A program made the translations under genes and the position numbers. From Candidatus Kapaibacterium sp. (lineage in GTDB: Bacteria > Bacteroidota > Ignavibacteria > Kapaibacteriales > WFXC01): a DNA stretch of 64,000 bases. The stretch is taken from positions 1-64,000 of the forward strand of contig WFXC01000014.1 in NCBI GenBank assembly GCA_015490805.1, written 5' to 3'. The notes below the pieces were generated by a model that did no database searches, had not been told where the DNA came from, and saw nothing but the letters and a program-made list of their open reading frames with translations. Of the stretch, positions 39,409 through 49,935 are shown in pieces. Position 1 is the stretch's first letter; the number at the start of each line of letters is the position of its first letter.

Positions 39409-40575
39409 TCAATACCGCAAAATTGCTGCCATCGGTAAATTATCCGGCACCTCGGAAGGCTCTACCGCATAAACAATTGCTCGATTGAGCAGGGCATAAA
39501 TGGCAACGTCATTTGCAAGGTCCCAATCACCCGGCTGATATTCTTTGTGAACATCGAGCACAACCAGCCCATTGCGTATTTCATAAGTTCCCCAATACTG
39601 CACGCCGGTGCCTACGAACAGTGTATCAATGCGTCCCTGAATCGCCGCTGGTAACAAATCCTGAATGGTATTGGCAGTTTTTCCCACTCCTTTGAGCTCA
39701 TAATACCGATCTTTTGCCGCCGCAATCTGCTGTCGGATATACGGTTCTACGACCTGCCACGCTTTTTGATGGAGCTCTTCCAGCGTAATTTTTTCCGGGT
39801 TCCCTTCCAGTTCCAGCACGTGTTCGTACTTGCAGTGTCGAAGAAACATTTTCACAATGTAATCCACGCCGGCCACCACCAAGGGAACCTGCACTTCTGT
39901 CACCATTTTGGTCACCCGCTTTGCAACCTCAGCGACATACTGATCCACCACAACCTTTTCCTGACGACCGGGATCATAATACCCGTGCGTTGGTGCAGGC
40001 GTTCCTTCTCCTTCTCCCTCGATATGAATCGGTCGATACTGGAGTTGCCGCTCGTGCTCTTCAAATTGAAGCAACTCATCCAGACCGTGAGGAAGATCTT
40101 CTGCCGGAATCAGCGCTAAGGTCTCTCGGGATCCCTGATATAACGCGGTCTCCTTTTTGCTGAGCTGGAGCAGATAAAAGCGCGTATCGTGCGTGAAGAA
40201 ATACAGCAGAGGTTTAAGATGAAATCGATTGGCAACAATCACCAGATCAGAAACTCGAATGGGCAGGCGGAAGTAGCGGAAAAGATTCGGCGAACAAAAT
40301 AGCGCTAAAGCGTCGCTCTGATACCGCCAGAATCGATCATCATCCAGCAGTGCAAAGGCGGGTTCCAACATCTTGCGAGCCTCTACATTCCGCATTCCTT
40401 CCTTGACCAGCAATTCCTGCGCCTTATTCAGTAAATTCTTCAATCGAATTGGATCCTGCCGAATTTCTCTTCCCGCCCGATGCGTTGGCAAGTAGATGGA
40501 TACAGCATACGGTGATCGTTCTTCGACCAGCATTTGAATATCTTCTTTGCGCAAGACATCGATCGCTCCATTCAT
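39409..40575 (-). CDS. baeRF-family (bacterial/archaeal eRF1-related) protein
   Basis: 'YAVSIYLPTHRAGREIRQDPIRLKNLLNKAQELL' and an eRF1/Pelota-like domain 2-3 layout ('VVDQYVAEVAKRVTKMV...PLVVAGVDYIVKMF...IDTLFVGTGVQYWG'). Confidence 0.75.
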   Translation of the reverse strand: MNGAIDVLRKEDIQMLVEERSPYAVSIYLPTHRAGREIRQDPIRLKNLLNKAQELLVKEGMRNVEARKMLEPAFALLDDDRFWRYQSDALALFCSPNLFRYFRLPIRVSDLVIVANRFHLKPLLYFFTHDTRFYLLQLSKKETALYQGSRETLALIPAEDLPHGLDELLQFEEHERQLQYRPIHIEGEGEGTPAPTHGYYDPGRQEKVVVDQYVAEVAKRVTKMVTEVQVPLVVAGVDYIVKMFLRHCKYEHVLELEGNPEKITLEELHQKAWQVVEPYIRQQIAAAKDRYYELKGVGKTANTIQDLLPAAIQGRIDTLFVGTGVQYWGTYEIRNGLVVLDVHKEYQPGDWDLANDVAIYALLNRAIVYAVEPSEVPDNLPMAAILRY

Positions 40576-40588
40576 TTGCCAGGCTCCC

Positions 40589-41398
40589 TTATTCTGTGAA
40601 ACTTCCAGATGTTTCCTCTTTCCGCCATACGTACACACCACGTTGAGACGAACGAATGAAACGAATGCAGTGCTCAATCTCCGGCGAGAGGGGAAAGTGT
40701 TGCTGGTAAAATTCCAGCGCTTCGGAGATGGTCATTCCCTGCTGAAACAGCACTTTGTAAAACCGCATAATCTCGTCGATTTTCTGCGGTGCAAATCCCT
40801 TGCGACGTAACCCAACGCGATTGAGCCCATAGATTTTTGCCATATTGCCATTGACCAACAAAAAAGGCGCAACATCCTTCGTAATTTTTGTTCCTGCTCC
40901 CGTCATTGCCAGCCGCCCAATGCGGCAGAATTGATGGATCAGAGTTGCGCCCCCCAGGACAACATCATCTTCTACTGTTACGTGTCCTCCCAGTTGCGTT
41001 GCATTTGCCATAATCACCCGATCACCGATGACGCAGTCATGGGCAATATGGCAATACGCCATAATCAGGCAATGGGCACCCACAACGGTCCGTCCCGAAG
41101 CTTTCGTCCCGCGATGAATCGTTGCACATTCCCGAATAACCGTATAATCGGCAATCTCAGCCGTCGTTTCTTCCCCAGCATATTTTAAATCCTGCGGCGG
41201 CGTCGCAATCACTGCTCCAGGATAGACCGTACAGTACCTGCCGATACGGGCACCACGGGCAACATATACCGACGCCATTAACCGTGTACCGGCCTGGATC
41301 TCAACGTCATCTTCTACCACACAGAAAGGACCAATCACTACATCATCAGCGATTCGCGCGCGTTCCGAAATCACTGCCGAAGGATGGATATGTGGCAT
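40589..41398 (-). CDS. lpxA: Acyl-ACP--UDP-N-acetylglucosamine O-acyltransferase
   Basis: Hexapeptide repeats, 'IHPSAVISERARIADDVVIGPFCVVEDDVEI', 'MAYCHIAHDCVIGD', 'GLNRVGLRRKGF'. Confidence 0.95.
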   Translation of the reverse strand: MPHIHPSAVISERARIADDVVIGPFCVVEDDVEIQAGTRLMASVYVARGARIGRYCTVYPGAVIATPPQDLKYAGEETTAEIADYTVIRECATIHRGTKASGRTVVGAHCLIMAYCHIAHDCVIGDRVIMANATQLGGHVTVEDDVVLGGATLIHQFCRIGRLAMTGAGTKITKDVAPFLLVNGNMAKIYGLNRVGLRRKGFAPQKIDEIMRFYKVLFQQGMTISEALEFYQQHFPLSPEIEHCIRFIRSSQRGVYVWRKEETSGSFTE

Positions 41399-41401
41399 AG
41401 G

Positions 41402-42817
41402 TTACAAGTCCTCAGGATTGACAACTGCTGCACGAAGCTCTGCCTGCGCAACGACGTGCTGATCAACAATGGCTTTCGCATCCAGGACAAATGTATTGAA
41501 CCGCTTTCCGATCAATCGAACGTCCAGGAAAAGCTGATCGCCCGGTACCACGGGTTTTCGGAACTTCGCTTTATCGATGCCGGTGAATACTACCAGCCTC
41601 CCTTCCTGAAAACCATCGGAATGGAGAATCAACAGCCCGCTTGCTTGCGCCATTGCCTCAATAATCAGCACTCCCGGCATAATGGGCTTATTGGGAAAAT
41701 GCCCCTGGAAAAAAGGCTCGTTGAACGTAACGTTTTTGTATCCAATGACTCTCTGCTCTTCCTGATCAAACTGCACGATTCGATCGACCAGCAGAAAAGG
41801 ATAGCGGTGCGGCATAATTTTTAAAATTCCGGAAATGTCCAGTTCCGCGTTCTTCGCTTTCTTTGCCTGGTATTTTCGTACCAGCTTCTGCTTTAAATAC
41901 AGTTGGCGGAGTTTCCGTGCAAATTCAACGTTATGCGCATGCCCCGGACGGGCTGCTAATATTTGCGCTTTGATTGGAGCTCCCACCAATGCCAGATCAC
42001 CCAACAGATCTAACAGCTTGTGCCGCGCTGGTTCATTTTTAAACCGCAGCGGCTTATCATTCAACGTTCCATTATCCCCCAAAAACACAGACTCCTGCAA
42101 ACCCAGGCGTTCTGCAAGCTGCTGCAACTCCTCCCTTGTTAACTCTTTGTCCACAATGACAATAGCATTTTCCAGATTTCCACCTTTAATCAATCCCTGC
42201 TCTCGCAGTTGTTCAATTTCTGTCAGGAATGCAAAGGTACGGGCAGGCGCAAAACTATCGACGAACTCTTTCTCCAGATCAAACAACCCGGTATGCTGAC
42301 TGCCCAAAGCGGGATTATGGTACTCAATCATTACGGTAACCCGGAAGTCATCCAGCGGAAGTGCTACCAGATCCACTCCTTTTGCTTCATTCGAGTAATG
42401 GACGGTTTGATCCACGATCAGGAAATCCCGCGCTCTGGTCTGTTCTTCAATCCCCGCTTTTTGTAAGACTTCTACAAACGGCAAAGCACTTCCATCACCG
42501 ATGGGGGGTTCATTCGCTGTTAATTCAATGCGACAATTATCAATCTGCAATCCGACCAGGGCGGCCAGAACATGCTCAACCGTGTGCACCCGAACTTCAT
42601 CAATCCCAAGAACAGTCCACCGCTGTGTATCCACCACGTGATCGACAATTGCCGGAATCTCCGGCGAACCCGGTAAATCGGCACGAACAAATCGATAGCC
42701 GTAATCTTCGGGAGCAGGATAAAAAGTAACAGTCGAAGGATTTCCTGTATGCAATCCAACACCAGAAAACGAGACAGGCTCTCGAATGGTTCGCTGCACT
42801 TCCTTCAATGGCATCAC
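41402..42817 (-). CDS. LpxC-FabZ fusion (UDP-3-O-acyl-GlcNAc deacetylase / 3-hydroxyacyl-ACP dehydratase)
   Basis: 'VGLHTGNPSTVTFYPA...VHTVEHVLAAL', 'HKLLDLLGDLAL', then FabZ 'MPHRYPFLLVDRI...GHFPNKPIMPGVLIIEAMAQASG'. Confidence 0.96.
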   Translation of the reverse strand: MMPLKEVQRTIREPVSFSGVGLHTGNPSTVTFYPAPEDYGYRFVRADLPGSPEIPAIVDHVVDTQRWTVLGIDEVRVHTVEHVLAALVGLQIDNCRIELTANEPPIGDGSALPFVEVLQKAGIEEQTRARDFLIVDQTVHYSNEAKGVDLVALPLDDFRVTVMIEYHNPALGSQHTGLFDLEKEFVDSFAPARTFAFLTEIEQLREQGLIKGGNLENAIVIVDKELTREELQQLAERLGLQESVFLGDNGTLNDKPLRFKNEPARHKLLDLLGDLALVGAPIKAQILAARPGHAHNVEFARKLRQLYLKQKLVRKYQAKKAKNAELDISGILKIMPHRYPFLLVDRIVQFDQEEQRVIGYKNVTFNEPFFQGHFPNKPIMPGVLIIEAMAQASGLLILHSDGFQEGRLVVFTGIDKAKFRKPVVPGDQLFLDVRLIGKRFNTFVLDAKAIVDQHVVAQAELRAAVVNPEDL

Positions 42818-43887
42818 CGACTTCCCTGCTGTTGTTTGCCCTGTGATTGCTCCATTAGCTGCTGCACTTGCTGCTTCAACTCTCGAAACTCTCTCAAAAT
42901 TTCGGGTAACTGGCGTAATGCCCCTTCCATTTTCAGCGCCTGCAAATGCGGCTTTGCCGGCGACCCAAAATACGCGCCCGGCTGCCGAAGCGTTTTTGAC
43001 ACTCCCGATTGAGCCTCCACAATGACATCATCAGCAGTCGTAATATGTCCCACCACGCCTGCCTGCCCACCAAACCGGTTCCGCTTTCCAATTGCTGTAC
43101 TGCCGGCAATCCCGGTTTGGGCTGCTAACGCTGAATGTTCTCCGATAGAGACATTGTGAGCAATATGCACCAAGTTATCAATTTTGGTACCCCGTCCGAT
43201 AACAGTCGAACCGACCGTTGCTCGATCAATAGTCGTATTGGCGCCAATTTCCACATCATCTTCGATAACCACATTGCCAATCTGTGGAATCTTTTCAAAA
43301 GAGCCATCCGAGTTCTCAATATATCCAAACCCATCGGCTCCTAAAACAACACCAGCGTGGATAATGCATCGGCGCCCAATCTGAGTATCAGGATAACACA
43401 CAACTCCGGGATGCAGAATGGTTTTCTCTCCAATTTTCACTTTTGCTCCAATCGTGATGTGGGCAACCAGCACGGCATCCTCGTCAATTATCGCTTCCTG
43501 TCCAATGACAACGTACGGGCCAATGTATGCAGACTCAGCAATGGTCGCTGTCGGATCAATTACCGCCGTATGATGGCGGAAACCTGGCAGATACTCTGGT
43601 GGCGATGCATACAGAGACAGAACTTTGGCAAACGCTCGATAAGCATCGGGAACGACGATAAAAATCTTATCGAGGTCCGCCGGGATTGTGAAGTGTTCGG
43701 AAATAACAATGACGGAGGCTGCCGTAGTCGCCAAGTATCGCACATATTGTGAATGAGCAATAAAGCTCAAATCTCCTTCCTGTGCATCCTCGATTCGGCT
43801 CAGCCCTCGAACGACAAAATCAGGATTACCGATAATTTTTCCTCCTACTGCTGCCGCTATTTCTTTCACTGTCCGTTCCACCATCAT
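42814..43887 (-). CDS. lpxD: UDP-3-O-acylglucosamine N-acyltransferase
   Basis: 'GVVLGADGFGYIENSDGSFEKIPQIGNVVIEDDVEIGANTTIDRATVGSTVIGRGTKIDNLVHIAHNVSIGEHSALAAQTGIAGS'. Confidence 0.96.
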   Translation of the reverse strand: MMVERTVKEIAAAVGGKIIGNPDFVVRGLSRIEDAQEGDLSFIAHSQYVRYLATTAASVIVISEHFTIPADLDKIFIVVPDAYRAFAKVLSLYASPPEYLPGFRHHTAVIDPTATIAESAYIGPYVVIGQEAIIDEDAVLVAHITIGAKVKIGEKTILHPGVVCYPDTQIGRRCIIHAGVVLGADGFGYIENSDGSFEKIPQIGNVVIEDDVEIGANTTIDRATVGSTVIGRGTKIDNLVHIAHNVSIGEHSALAAQTGIAGSTAIGKRNRFGGQAGVVGHITTADDVIVEAQSGVSKTLRQPGAYFGSPAKPHLQALKMEGALRQLPEILREFRELKQQVQQLMEQSQGKQQQGSR

Positions 43888-44618
43888 TTTCTCTTGTTGT
43901 CCGGTGTTTTTGGCTCAGTCATTGAATCCTTTTCTCGCTGAATCTGACGTCTTTCCATCTCTTTTTTTAATCGCTCCTCTTTCGTTGGCGGGCGTCGGGG
44001 ACGTACAGACCGAGGACGCTCTTTTTTCAGCGGCGCTTTTTCCAGCAGTTTCTCAAATTCCGCTTTCAAGTCTTCGACGTTAATACCCAATCTTTCCATC
44101 ACCTCGATCGTGATATCATACCGAGGATTAGTATAAAGCAACGGTTGTTGGCTCTTATCCCAGATAATGTCGTAACCCCGGGCTTCTGCTGCCTCTTTAA
44201 TTGCGGCAGCGATCTTTTCTTCCACCGGCTTCATCAACTTTTTCACTAACTGATCGAACTCGCCACCAGCACCAAATTTCCGCTCAATCTCTTGCTCCAA
44301 TGCCTGTTTCTTCTTTGCCAATTCCTGTTCTTTTTGCTTGCGTTCAGTAGCACTCCAGATCAACCGATTCTTTTGAATTTCCTCCTCCAATGACTGGATC
44401 TCCTGCCGCTGCTGCTCAATCTGATACCTCCACTCCTTTGCAATTTGCATAATCCGCTGATCCACTTTCTGTGCTTCTGGAAACCGCTGGCGAATCAAAT
44501 CAGTGGCAACATATCCCACTTTCTGCGCCCACAAAGAGACGCTGCTAAGAGCAAACAGTACCAAATATCGCCCCCATCGCCACTGAAGTCGCCAAATGTT
44601 CACTTGCCCCTTGTACAC
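43884..44618 (-). CDS. OmpH/Skp family periplasmic chaperone
   Basis: 'KVGYVATDLIRQRFPEAQKVDQRIMQIAKEW...' and long coiled coil. Confidence 0.85.
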   Translation of the reverse strand: MYKGQVNIWRLQWRWGRYLVLFALSSVSLWAQKVGYVATDLIRQRFPEAQKVDQRIMQIAKEWRYQIEQQRQEIQSLEEEIQKNRLIWSATERKQKEQELAKKKQALEQEIERKFGAGGEFDQLVKKLMKPVEEKIAAAIKEAAEARGYDIIWDKSQQPLLYTNPRYDITIEVMERLGINVEDLKAEFEKLLEKAPLKKERPRSVRPRRPPTKEERLKKEMERRQIQREKDSMTEPKTPDNKRK

Positions 44619-44631
44619 AACACCACCGTTT

Positions 44632-45150
44632 TTACTTTGACCGTTGCAAGTAATCCAGTACCTTATAAGTCAAGTTGTACTTATTTTCAAAATACAGCAG
44701 GGCAGGTGCCGCCTTATCAAAAACGAAATTCACCTTTTCTGCTTTGGCTACTGCTTCAATTGCCTGCAGAATCTTTTCCCGAATGGGCTGTAACAATTCC
44801 TGCTGTTTTTGAGCAATTTCACCAGTAACTCCAAACTTTTCTTGTTGAAAAGCCAGATACTGCTCGCGCAGCGCCAGGATCCGTTGCTCCATTTGCTGCC
44901 GCGCCTGTTCTGTCATCATTCCTTTTTGCTTTTCATACTTTTGCATCTCAGCAATATATTGCTGCTCAATCTTTTGCAAAGAATCTCGGTATTTTCTCTC
45001 CAGCTCTTTCAAAATTTGATCTGCTCTTTTTGCCTCATCCAATTGTTGCAAAATAACTTCAGAGTCCACCACCCCAATTTTCACCTGCGCCGGCAAAGAA
45101 ACGACACAGAAGAAGGCGACAACTACACCAGCGAGAACTCGGATACGCAT
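44632..45150 (-). CDS. OmpH/Skp family periplasmic chaperone (second copy)
   Basis: 'VKIGVVDSEVILQQLDEAKRADQILKELERKYRDSLQ...VAKAEKVNFVFDKAAPALLYFE'. Confidence 0.88.
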   Translation of the reverse strand: MRIRVLAGVVVAFFCVVSLPAQVKIGVVDSEVILQQLDEAKRADQILKELERKYRDSLQKIEQQYIAEMQKYEKQKGMMTEQARQQMEQRILALREQYLAFQQEKFGVTGEIAQKQQELLQPIREKILQAIEAVAKAEKVNFVFDKAAPALLYFENKYNLTYKVLDYLQRSK

Positions 45151-45216
45151 CGCATTAGCTCCACAATTGATTCAACTCTACTTTTTATCCGCAGCAGAAA
45201 CGAACAGTAGAAAAAT

Positions 45217-47571
45217 TTAGCGCCCAAACTGAAAATGGAATTTCCAGCCGGAACGAGCACCAACAGTACCGCTGGGCGGATCAAAACCATAACCCCAGTC
45301 AAACCCCATCAAGCCGATGGGATTGATCAATAACCGGATACCCACACCGGCGGAACGTTTCAGGTCAAATGGATCCGTTTCTTCCAAAGATCGCCACACA
45401 TTCCCGGCTTCGGCAAAAGCAAGTAAGTAGATCGGCATCGGATTCAACGTCACAGCAAATCGCAACTCTGCCACATATTTACTGAGTACTTGTCCTCCGA
45501 GAATTCGCCCAACTTCATCGCGAGGACCGATCGAACGATCATCATATCCTCGCAAAGGAGTGATTGAAAATCCAGTCAACCCGCTACCGCCCATAAAGTA
45601 ATATTCGATCGGGGGGATAGTGGTATCCGTCCGCAAACCGGTTACGTATCCCAATTGAGCTCCCAGGTACAGTACCAAACGGCTCTGCCCCTTAATGCGC
45701 AACACAGGAGTATACATATCCAGTTGCAGCTCATTTTTCAGATAATCCGTATTTCCCAATCCCAGCGCACCCATAGCATACTGCGTAGTAAAGGCAAATC
45801 GAGAACCAATGGTCGGGAAAAAGGGATTGTCATAACTGATTCGCGAAAGCGTTTGCCGAACAGTAAACTCGGTCGTTACTCCTGCACGGAAGCCAGCAAA
45901 TTCTCCTCTGGATTCATTCCGCCGAAAGCGTATCATCCAGTCTCCCCGGAAGAAAGGATCCGGCGTGCGAAAACGGCGTCCCACATTCACTGAAATGCCC
46001 GTTTGCCGGAAATCGAATCCATATCGCTGGCGAGTATCGAATAGATTGAAGCCGATGGTAGTAGGTTCATCAAAGAGCCAGGGCTCGGTAAATCCCAGCA
46101 CAAAAGTTCGCAAACTGTTGGTACCCCCGAACTCCCAGGTAAAATTAAAAATTTGTCCTCCACCCCCTTTCAAGGGTTCTTTAAGAGAAAAATTATTCAG
46201 CGAAATACCAATAGAACCAGTGATCCCAATGCCGGGTGCTAAACCAACCGCTGCATTGAAAGTATCGCTGGAGCGTTCCTCAACGACATACGTAATATCC
46301 ACGGATGTTTTGTCAACTGGATGAATCTCCGGTCGCAAAGTCTCAGGGTTGAAATAATTCAACCGATGCAATGCTCGAATGCTCTGGATCAGCTTTGACC
46401 GGTTGAATACATCTCCAGGGTGGGTAAAAAGCTCTCGGCGAATGACCTTGTCATACGTTTTGGTATTCCCAACAATATCAACCCGTCGGATGCGGAAAGG
46501 ATCTCCTTCTCGAACTTTGATGGTGATATCTACTGAATCCTGTCCGACCTTTACAACATCTGGCATCAGTTGGACACCCAAATAGCCATTATCCAGATAA
46601 AGTGAAGCCACCGAATACTCCGGATCTGCCTGCAAATTCTTTTCAAACTTCTCCTGATCGAAAACTTCACCAGGATGCATATCCAGTCGCCGTAACAGAG
46701 TCGAATCGTCCCATACAAGATTTCCATCAAACGCAATATGCCGAACGTAATACTGATGCCCCTCATCGACCCATATCACAATATCCACAGCTTCGTTATC
46801 GGGATCAAACACTATGGTATCACGCACAATCTGGGCATCAATAAAACCATTGCGCTGATAGAACTTGAGCAACAGTTCTTTATCCTTCTCATACTCTTCC
46901 TGCACAAACTCATCAGATCGCCAGAATTGCCACCATTCCTTTGAATGGGTCTCTTCAAACTGATCGATCAACTCTTCATCTGAAAATGCCTCATTACCCT
47001 CGATCGCAATAGAACGGACACTAAACTCAATCCCTTCAGTAATCTTCACATTGACAACGACAAAGAGCGAATCATTTGGATCGGAACGCTCAACCTGTAC
47101 TCGGGTAAAGGGCATTCCCTCCTCTTTATACTTTGCCAAAATCGCTTTGCGAATCCGATACAAATCGTAAGACCGGATGATATCTCCTCGTGTTTTTCCG
47201 ATAGCTGCCAGCAGATCCTCTCTTGAAAATTCCTCATTTCCTTCGATGCGAATACTATCCAGCCGTGGTGCTTCCTTCACTCGAATCGTCAAAAACACCC
47301 CTGCCGGCGTTTGTCGGGTAATAACAATATCGATGTCCTCAAACTGGCGTCGTTGCCACAAATTCGCAATAGCCCGGCGTAACTCATCCGAGTTTGGAGA
47401 AATTTGCTGACCGGGTTGCAACTGGCTAATGGCTAAAATCGTTTGCGGATTGGTATAAACGTTCCCTTCAACATCGATGCCCAAGATTGTCACCGGCTGC
47501 GGCTGCTGAGCAGCCACCGGCAGTCCAAGGCACCAGAGCCAGAGAAGAAGCAGCAGCCGCTTAAGGTTCAT
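45217..47571 (-). CDS. bamA: Outer membrane protein assembly factor BamA
   Basis: Five POTRA-like units, 'GGSGLTGFSITPLRGYDDRSIGP', C-terminal 'GWKFHFQFGR'. ATG at 47571 overlaps the uppS stop. Confidence 0.95.
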   Translation of the reverse strand: MNLKRLLLLLWLWCLGLPVAAQQPQPVTILGIDVEGNVYTNPQTILAISQLQPGQQISPNSDELRRAIANLWQRRQFEDIDIVITRQTPAGVFLTIRVKEAPRLDSIRIEGNEEFSREDLLAAIGKTRGDIIRSYDLYRIRKAILAKYKEEGMPFTRVQVERSDPNDSLFVVVNVKITEGIEFSVRSIAIEGNEAFSDEELIDQFEETHSKEWWQFWRSDEFVQEEYEKDKELLLKFYQRNGFIDAQIVRDTIVFDPDNEAVDIVIWVDEGHQYYVRHIAFDGNLVWDDSTLLRRLDMHPGEVFDQEKFEKNLQADPEYSVASLYLDNGYLGVQLMPDVVKVGQDSVDITIKVREGDPFRIRRVDIVGNTKTYDKVIRRELFTHPGDVFNRSKLIQSIRALHRLNYFNPETLRPEIHPVDKTSVDITYVVEERSSDTFNAAVGLAPGIGITGSIGISLNNFSLKEPLKGGGGQIFNFTWEFGGTNSLRTFVLGFTEPWLFDEPTTIGFNLFDTRQRYGFDFRQTGISVNVGRRFRTPDPFFRGDWMIRFRRNESRGEFAGFRAGVTTEFTVRQTLSRISYDNPFFPTIGSRFAFTTQYAMGALGLGNTDYLKNELQLDMYTPVLRIKGQSRLVLYLGAQLGYVTGLRTDTTIPPIEYYFMGGSGLTGFSITPLRGYDDRSIGPRDEVGRILGGQVLSKYVAELRFAVTLNPMPIYLLAFAEAGNVWRSLEETDPFDLKRSAGVGIRLLINPIGLMGFDWGYGFDPPSGTVGARSGWKFHFQFGR

Positions 47572-48397
47572 CTTGTCGCAAAAGGTATTCCACATTGTCA
47601 AACTGCTGCCGCTGCTGACGGACCTGTTCCGAGGTTAACCCGAACCGCCGCTCCCGGCGCAAATAGTCCACCAACGCCTGGTACAGATCATTGCGCCGAA
47701 AGTCAGGCCAATACTTGTGGGTAATGTAAATCTCTGAATACGCTGTTTCCCATAGCAAGAAATTGCTCAGCCGCATTTCGCCGCTGGTACGAATGACCAG
47801 ATCCGGATCTGGCAAATCCGCAGTCAACAGGTAGGAGGACACCAACTCTTCAGTAATATCCTCTGGCGATAATTTCCCTCGCCGAATATCCAGGGCAATA
47901 AGCTGCATTGCCCGCACCAGATCCCATCGACCGCTGTAGCTCAGCGCCAGGGTCAATGTCAATCCGGTATTGTCCGCTGTTTCGTTAATGGAGCGAAGCA
48001 ACTGTCGGTACACCCGTTTCGGCAATGCATTGAGTTTACCAATCGCCTGCAATCGCACATTATTCGCTTTCAGTTCGGGCGTTTCAACTTTCAGATAGTA
48101 CTGTAGCAACTCCATCAAGACAGAAATTTCCTGTTTTGGACGCTTCCAGTTTTCCATTGAAAAAGCGTACAGCGTCAGGTACTGAATACCCAAGGTTGCG
48201 GATGCTTTGACAATATCCCGAACGCTGTTGATCCCCTCTCGGTGTCCCTCATATCGGGGGAGCCCCCGTTCCTGCGCCCATCGACCGTTGCCATCCATAA
48301 TAATGGCAATGTGCCGGGGAAGCTGTGACGATTGTTTCAGCAATCGTTGAATCTCCAGGTCGGTATCCGTCTGCTCTTGAACCCACTGCTGCGGCAT
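47561..48397 (-). CDS. uppS: Isoprenyl transferase / undecaprenyl diphosphate synthase
   Basis: 'HIAIIMDGNGRWAQERGLPRYEGHREGI', 'LTLYAFSMENWKRP', 'DLVIRTSGEMRLSNFLLWETAYSEIYI'. Confidence 0.96.
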   Translation of the reverse strand: MPQQWVQEQTDTDLEIQRLLKQSSQLPRHIAIIMDGNGRWAQERGLPRYEGHREGINSVRDIVKASATLGIQYLTLYAFSMENWKRPKQEISVLMELLQYYLKVETPELKANNVRLQAIGKLNALPKRVYRQLLRSINETADNTGLTLTLALSYSGRWDLVRAMQLIALDIRRGKLSPEDITEELVSSYLLTADLPDPDLVIRTSGEMRLSNFLLWETAYSEIYITHKYWPDFRRNDLYQALVDYLRRERRFGLTSEQVRQQRQQFDNVEYLLRQDEP

Positions 48398-48546
48398 TCA
48401 GCGGTTTCCTTTCGTTGCTGTTGCGATGGCAAAAACACGAATGACCCTGCCAAATAATGTAGGGAGCGAAAATTGAGGATACTCTGTATGTTGATCCGCA
48501 AGCAACACAACAATATGAATATACGTTTTTCTCGCCGAGTCAAGAA

Positions 48547-49260
48547 TTGAGCACGGCTCTTCTGGAAGGAATGAATACAAAATTGAGCTGGTATGCAATG
48601 GAAAACGTAAAAACAAGACGATGCGAGAGTGGCGAAAAGCTAATGGCTGAAGAAGTGCGATGGCTTGCCGAGCGGTACTATGCGTGGATTTTCGGAGAGG
48701 AATTTTCAAAAGGGGAGGAAAAACGTTTGGAAGAAGCGGAGCGATTTTGTGAGGAAACGGAAAAAGCGCTCTGCTTGCTATCGTGCTGGAAAGAACTTGG
48801 TTTTCTTGACGGAGATACAGCGTACCAGGAATTGTGGGTGAAGCGGTCGTGGCTTTGTGCGATGGCATTAGCGGTATATTCGATCTTTGTCCTCTCGACT
48901 CAGAGGCGGTGGTTGCTGCGATGGTTCGAATGGGTATTTGACTTTGAGATTGATGTATTTGAAGCAGTCGCGCGGCATTATGGAGTTAACTGGTATAAGT
49001 GGCGTTTAAGCTATATGAATCCGCCACCGTGGCAGCGGTCGTTTGACCCTCGGAATTACACACACGAACAGCGGTGGTTCATTTACGGCATCTGGTATTG
49101 TGCGAAGCAAAAAGATTATTGGGGGTGGCGGAAATATGCTGATAAACTTGAAGAAAAACTGGAAATTCACACAGAACCGGGATGGTTTTGTCGCGAGCAT
49201 ATCGAGGCTATTATGTCCGATGGAGCTCCTTTGCATTACCTACCGAAAGTTTTTCAGTGA
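48547..49260 (+). CDS. Orphan hypothetical protein
   Basis: 237-aa ORF (TTG start, or ATG at 48571); Trp/Tyr-rich; no recognised family. Confidence 0.5.
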   Translation: MSTALLEGMNTKLSWYAMENVKTRRCESGEKLMAEEVRWLAERYYAWIFGEEFSKGEEKRLEEAERFCEETEKALCLLSCWKELGFLDGDTAYQELWVKRSWLCAMALAVYSIFVLSTQRRWLLRWFEWVFDFEIDVFEAVARHYGVNWYKWRLSYMNPPPWQRSFDPRNYTHEQRWFIYGIWYCAKQKDYWGWRKYADKLEEKLEIHTEPGWFCREHIEAIMSDGAPLHYLPKVFQ

Positions 49261-49305
49261 TTAAGGAAATCTTCCTGAAAGTAGAGGGCAGCATCAGGAG
49301 TAAAG

Positions 49306-49935
49306 ATGACATCGATGCGAATTTTTGAGATTCGGCACTGCAAGTCAGGGCGCGGCGTGCGGGTGCAACTTTACACGATTCAGAGCATTGGCGAAATGCT
49401 CTATACCATCCAGGTCGGAGAGACCGGGCGTGGCAGGGTGCTCGGAGTGTTGAAGGTAAAGCTATTGCGCGAGCCGGAAATTGGAACTGGTGAGGATGTG
49501 ACTATTTATTATGGGAAGATTGATCCGAAGCAGCGGCTACTTGTAGAAACGGAAGCAGCGGAAGACAATGAGCACGCGATCGTTGTGCTGAAGACACCGA
49601 TTGGATTTCGCGGAAGTAATGATCACCTGGGCGATCTCAAAGGGTACGATGAAAAAGGCGAGCCGATGTTCGAGGAATTTCCCGGTCGGGTTATTGTCAG
49701 CGGCATCATTGCGCAGGGGATAGCAGGAAGGATGGGAAGCGGGGATCAGCTTATTGCGATTGTTCCGCGCGGCAAAGTGTTCACAACGCGGCTCTATGGG
49801 CGAACGTACGGCGAGCCGAAGGTGTGTTATCACGTTTTTGACGGAGAAACGATTCTGAGTGTAACGCATCAAGAGCGTAAGCTCAGCGATGTATTTCCCC
49901 CGTTTCAGTTCACAAAATCGGAGAAAGAGTGGTAG
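49306..49935 (+). CDS. Orphan hypothetical protein
   Basis: 209-aa ORF with AGGAG just upstream of the ATG; no recognised family. Confidence 0.55.
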   Translation: MTSMRIFEIRHCKSGRGVRVQLYTIQSIGEMLYTIQVGETGRGRVLGVLKVKLLREPEIGTGEDVTIYYGKIDPKQRLLVETEAAEDNEHAIVVLKTPIGFRGSNDHLGDLKGYDEKGEPMFEEFPGRVIVSGIIAQGIAGRMGSGDQLIAIVPRGKVFTTRLYGRTYGEPKVCYHVFDGETILSVTHQERKLSDVFPPFQFTKSEKEW

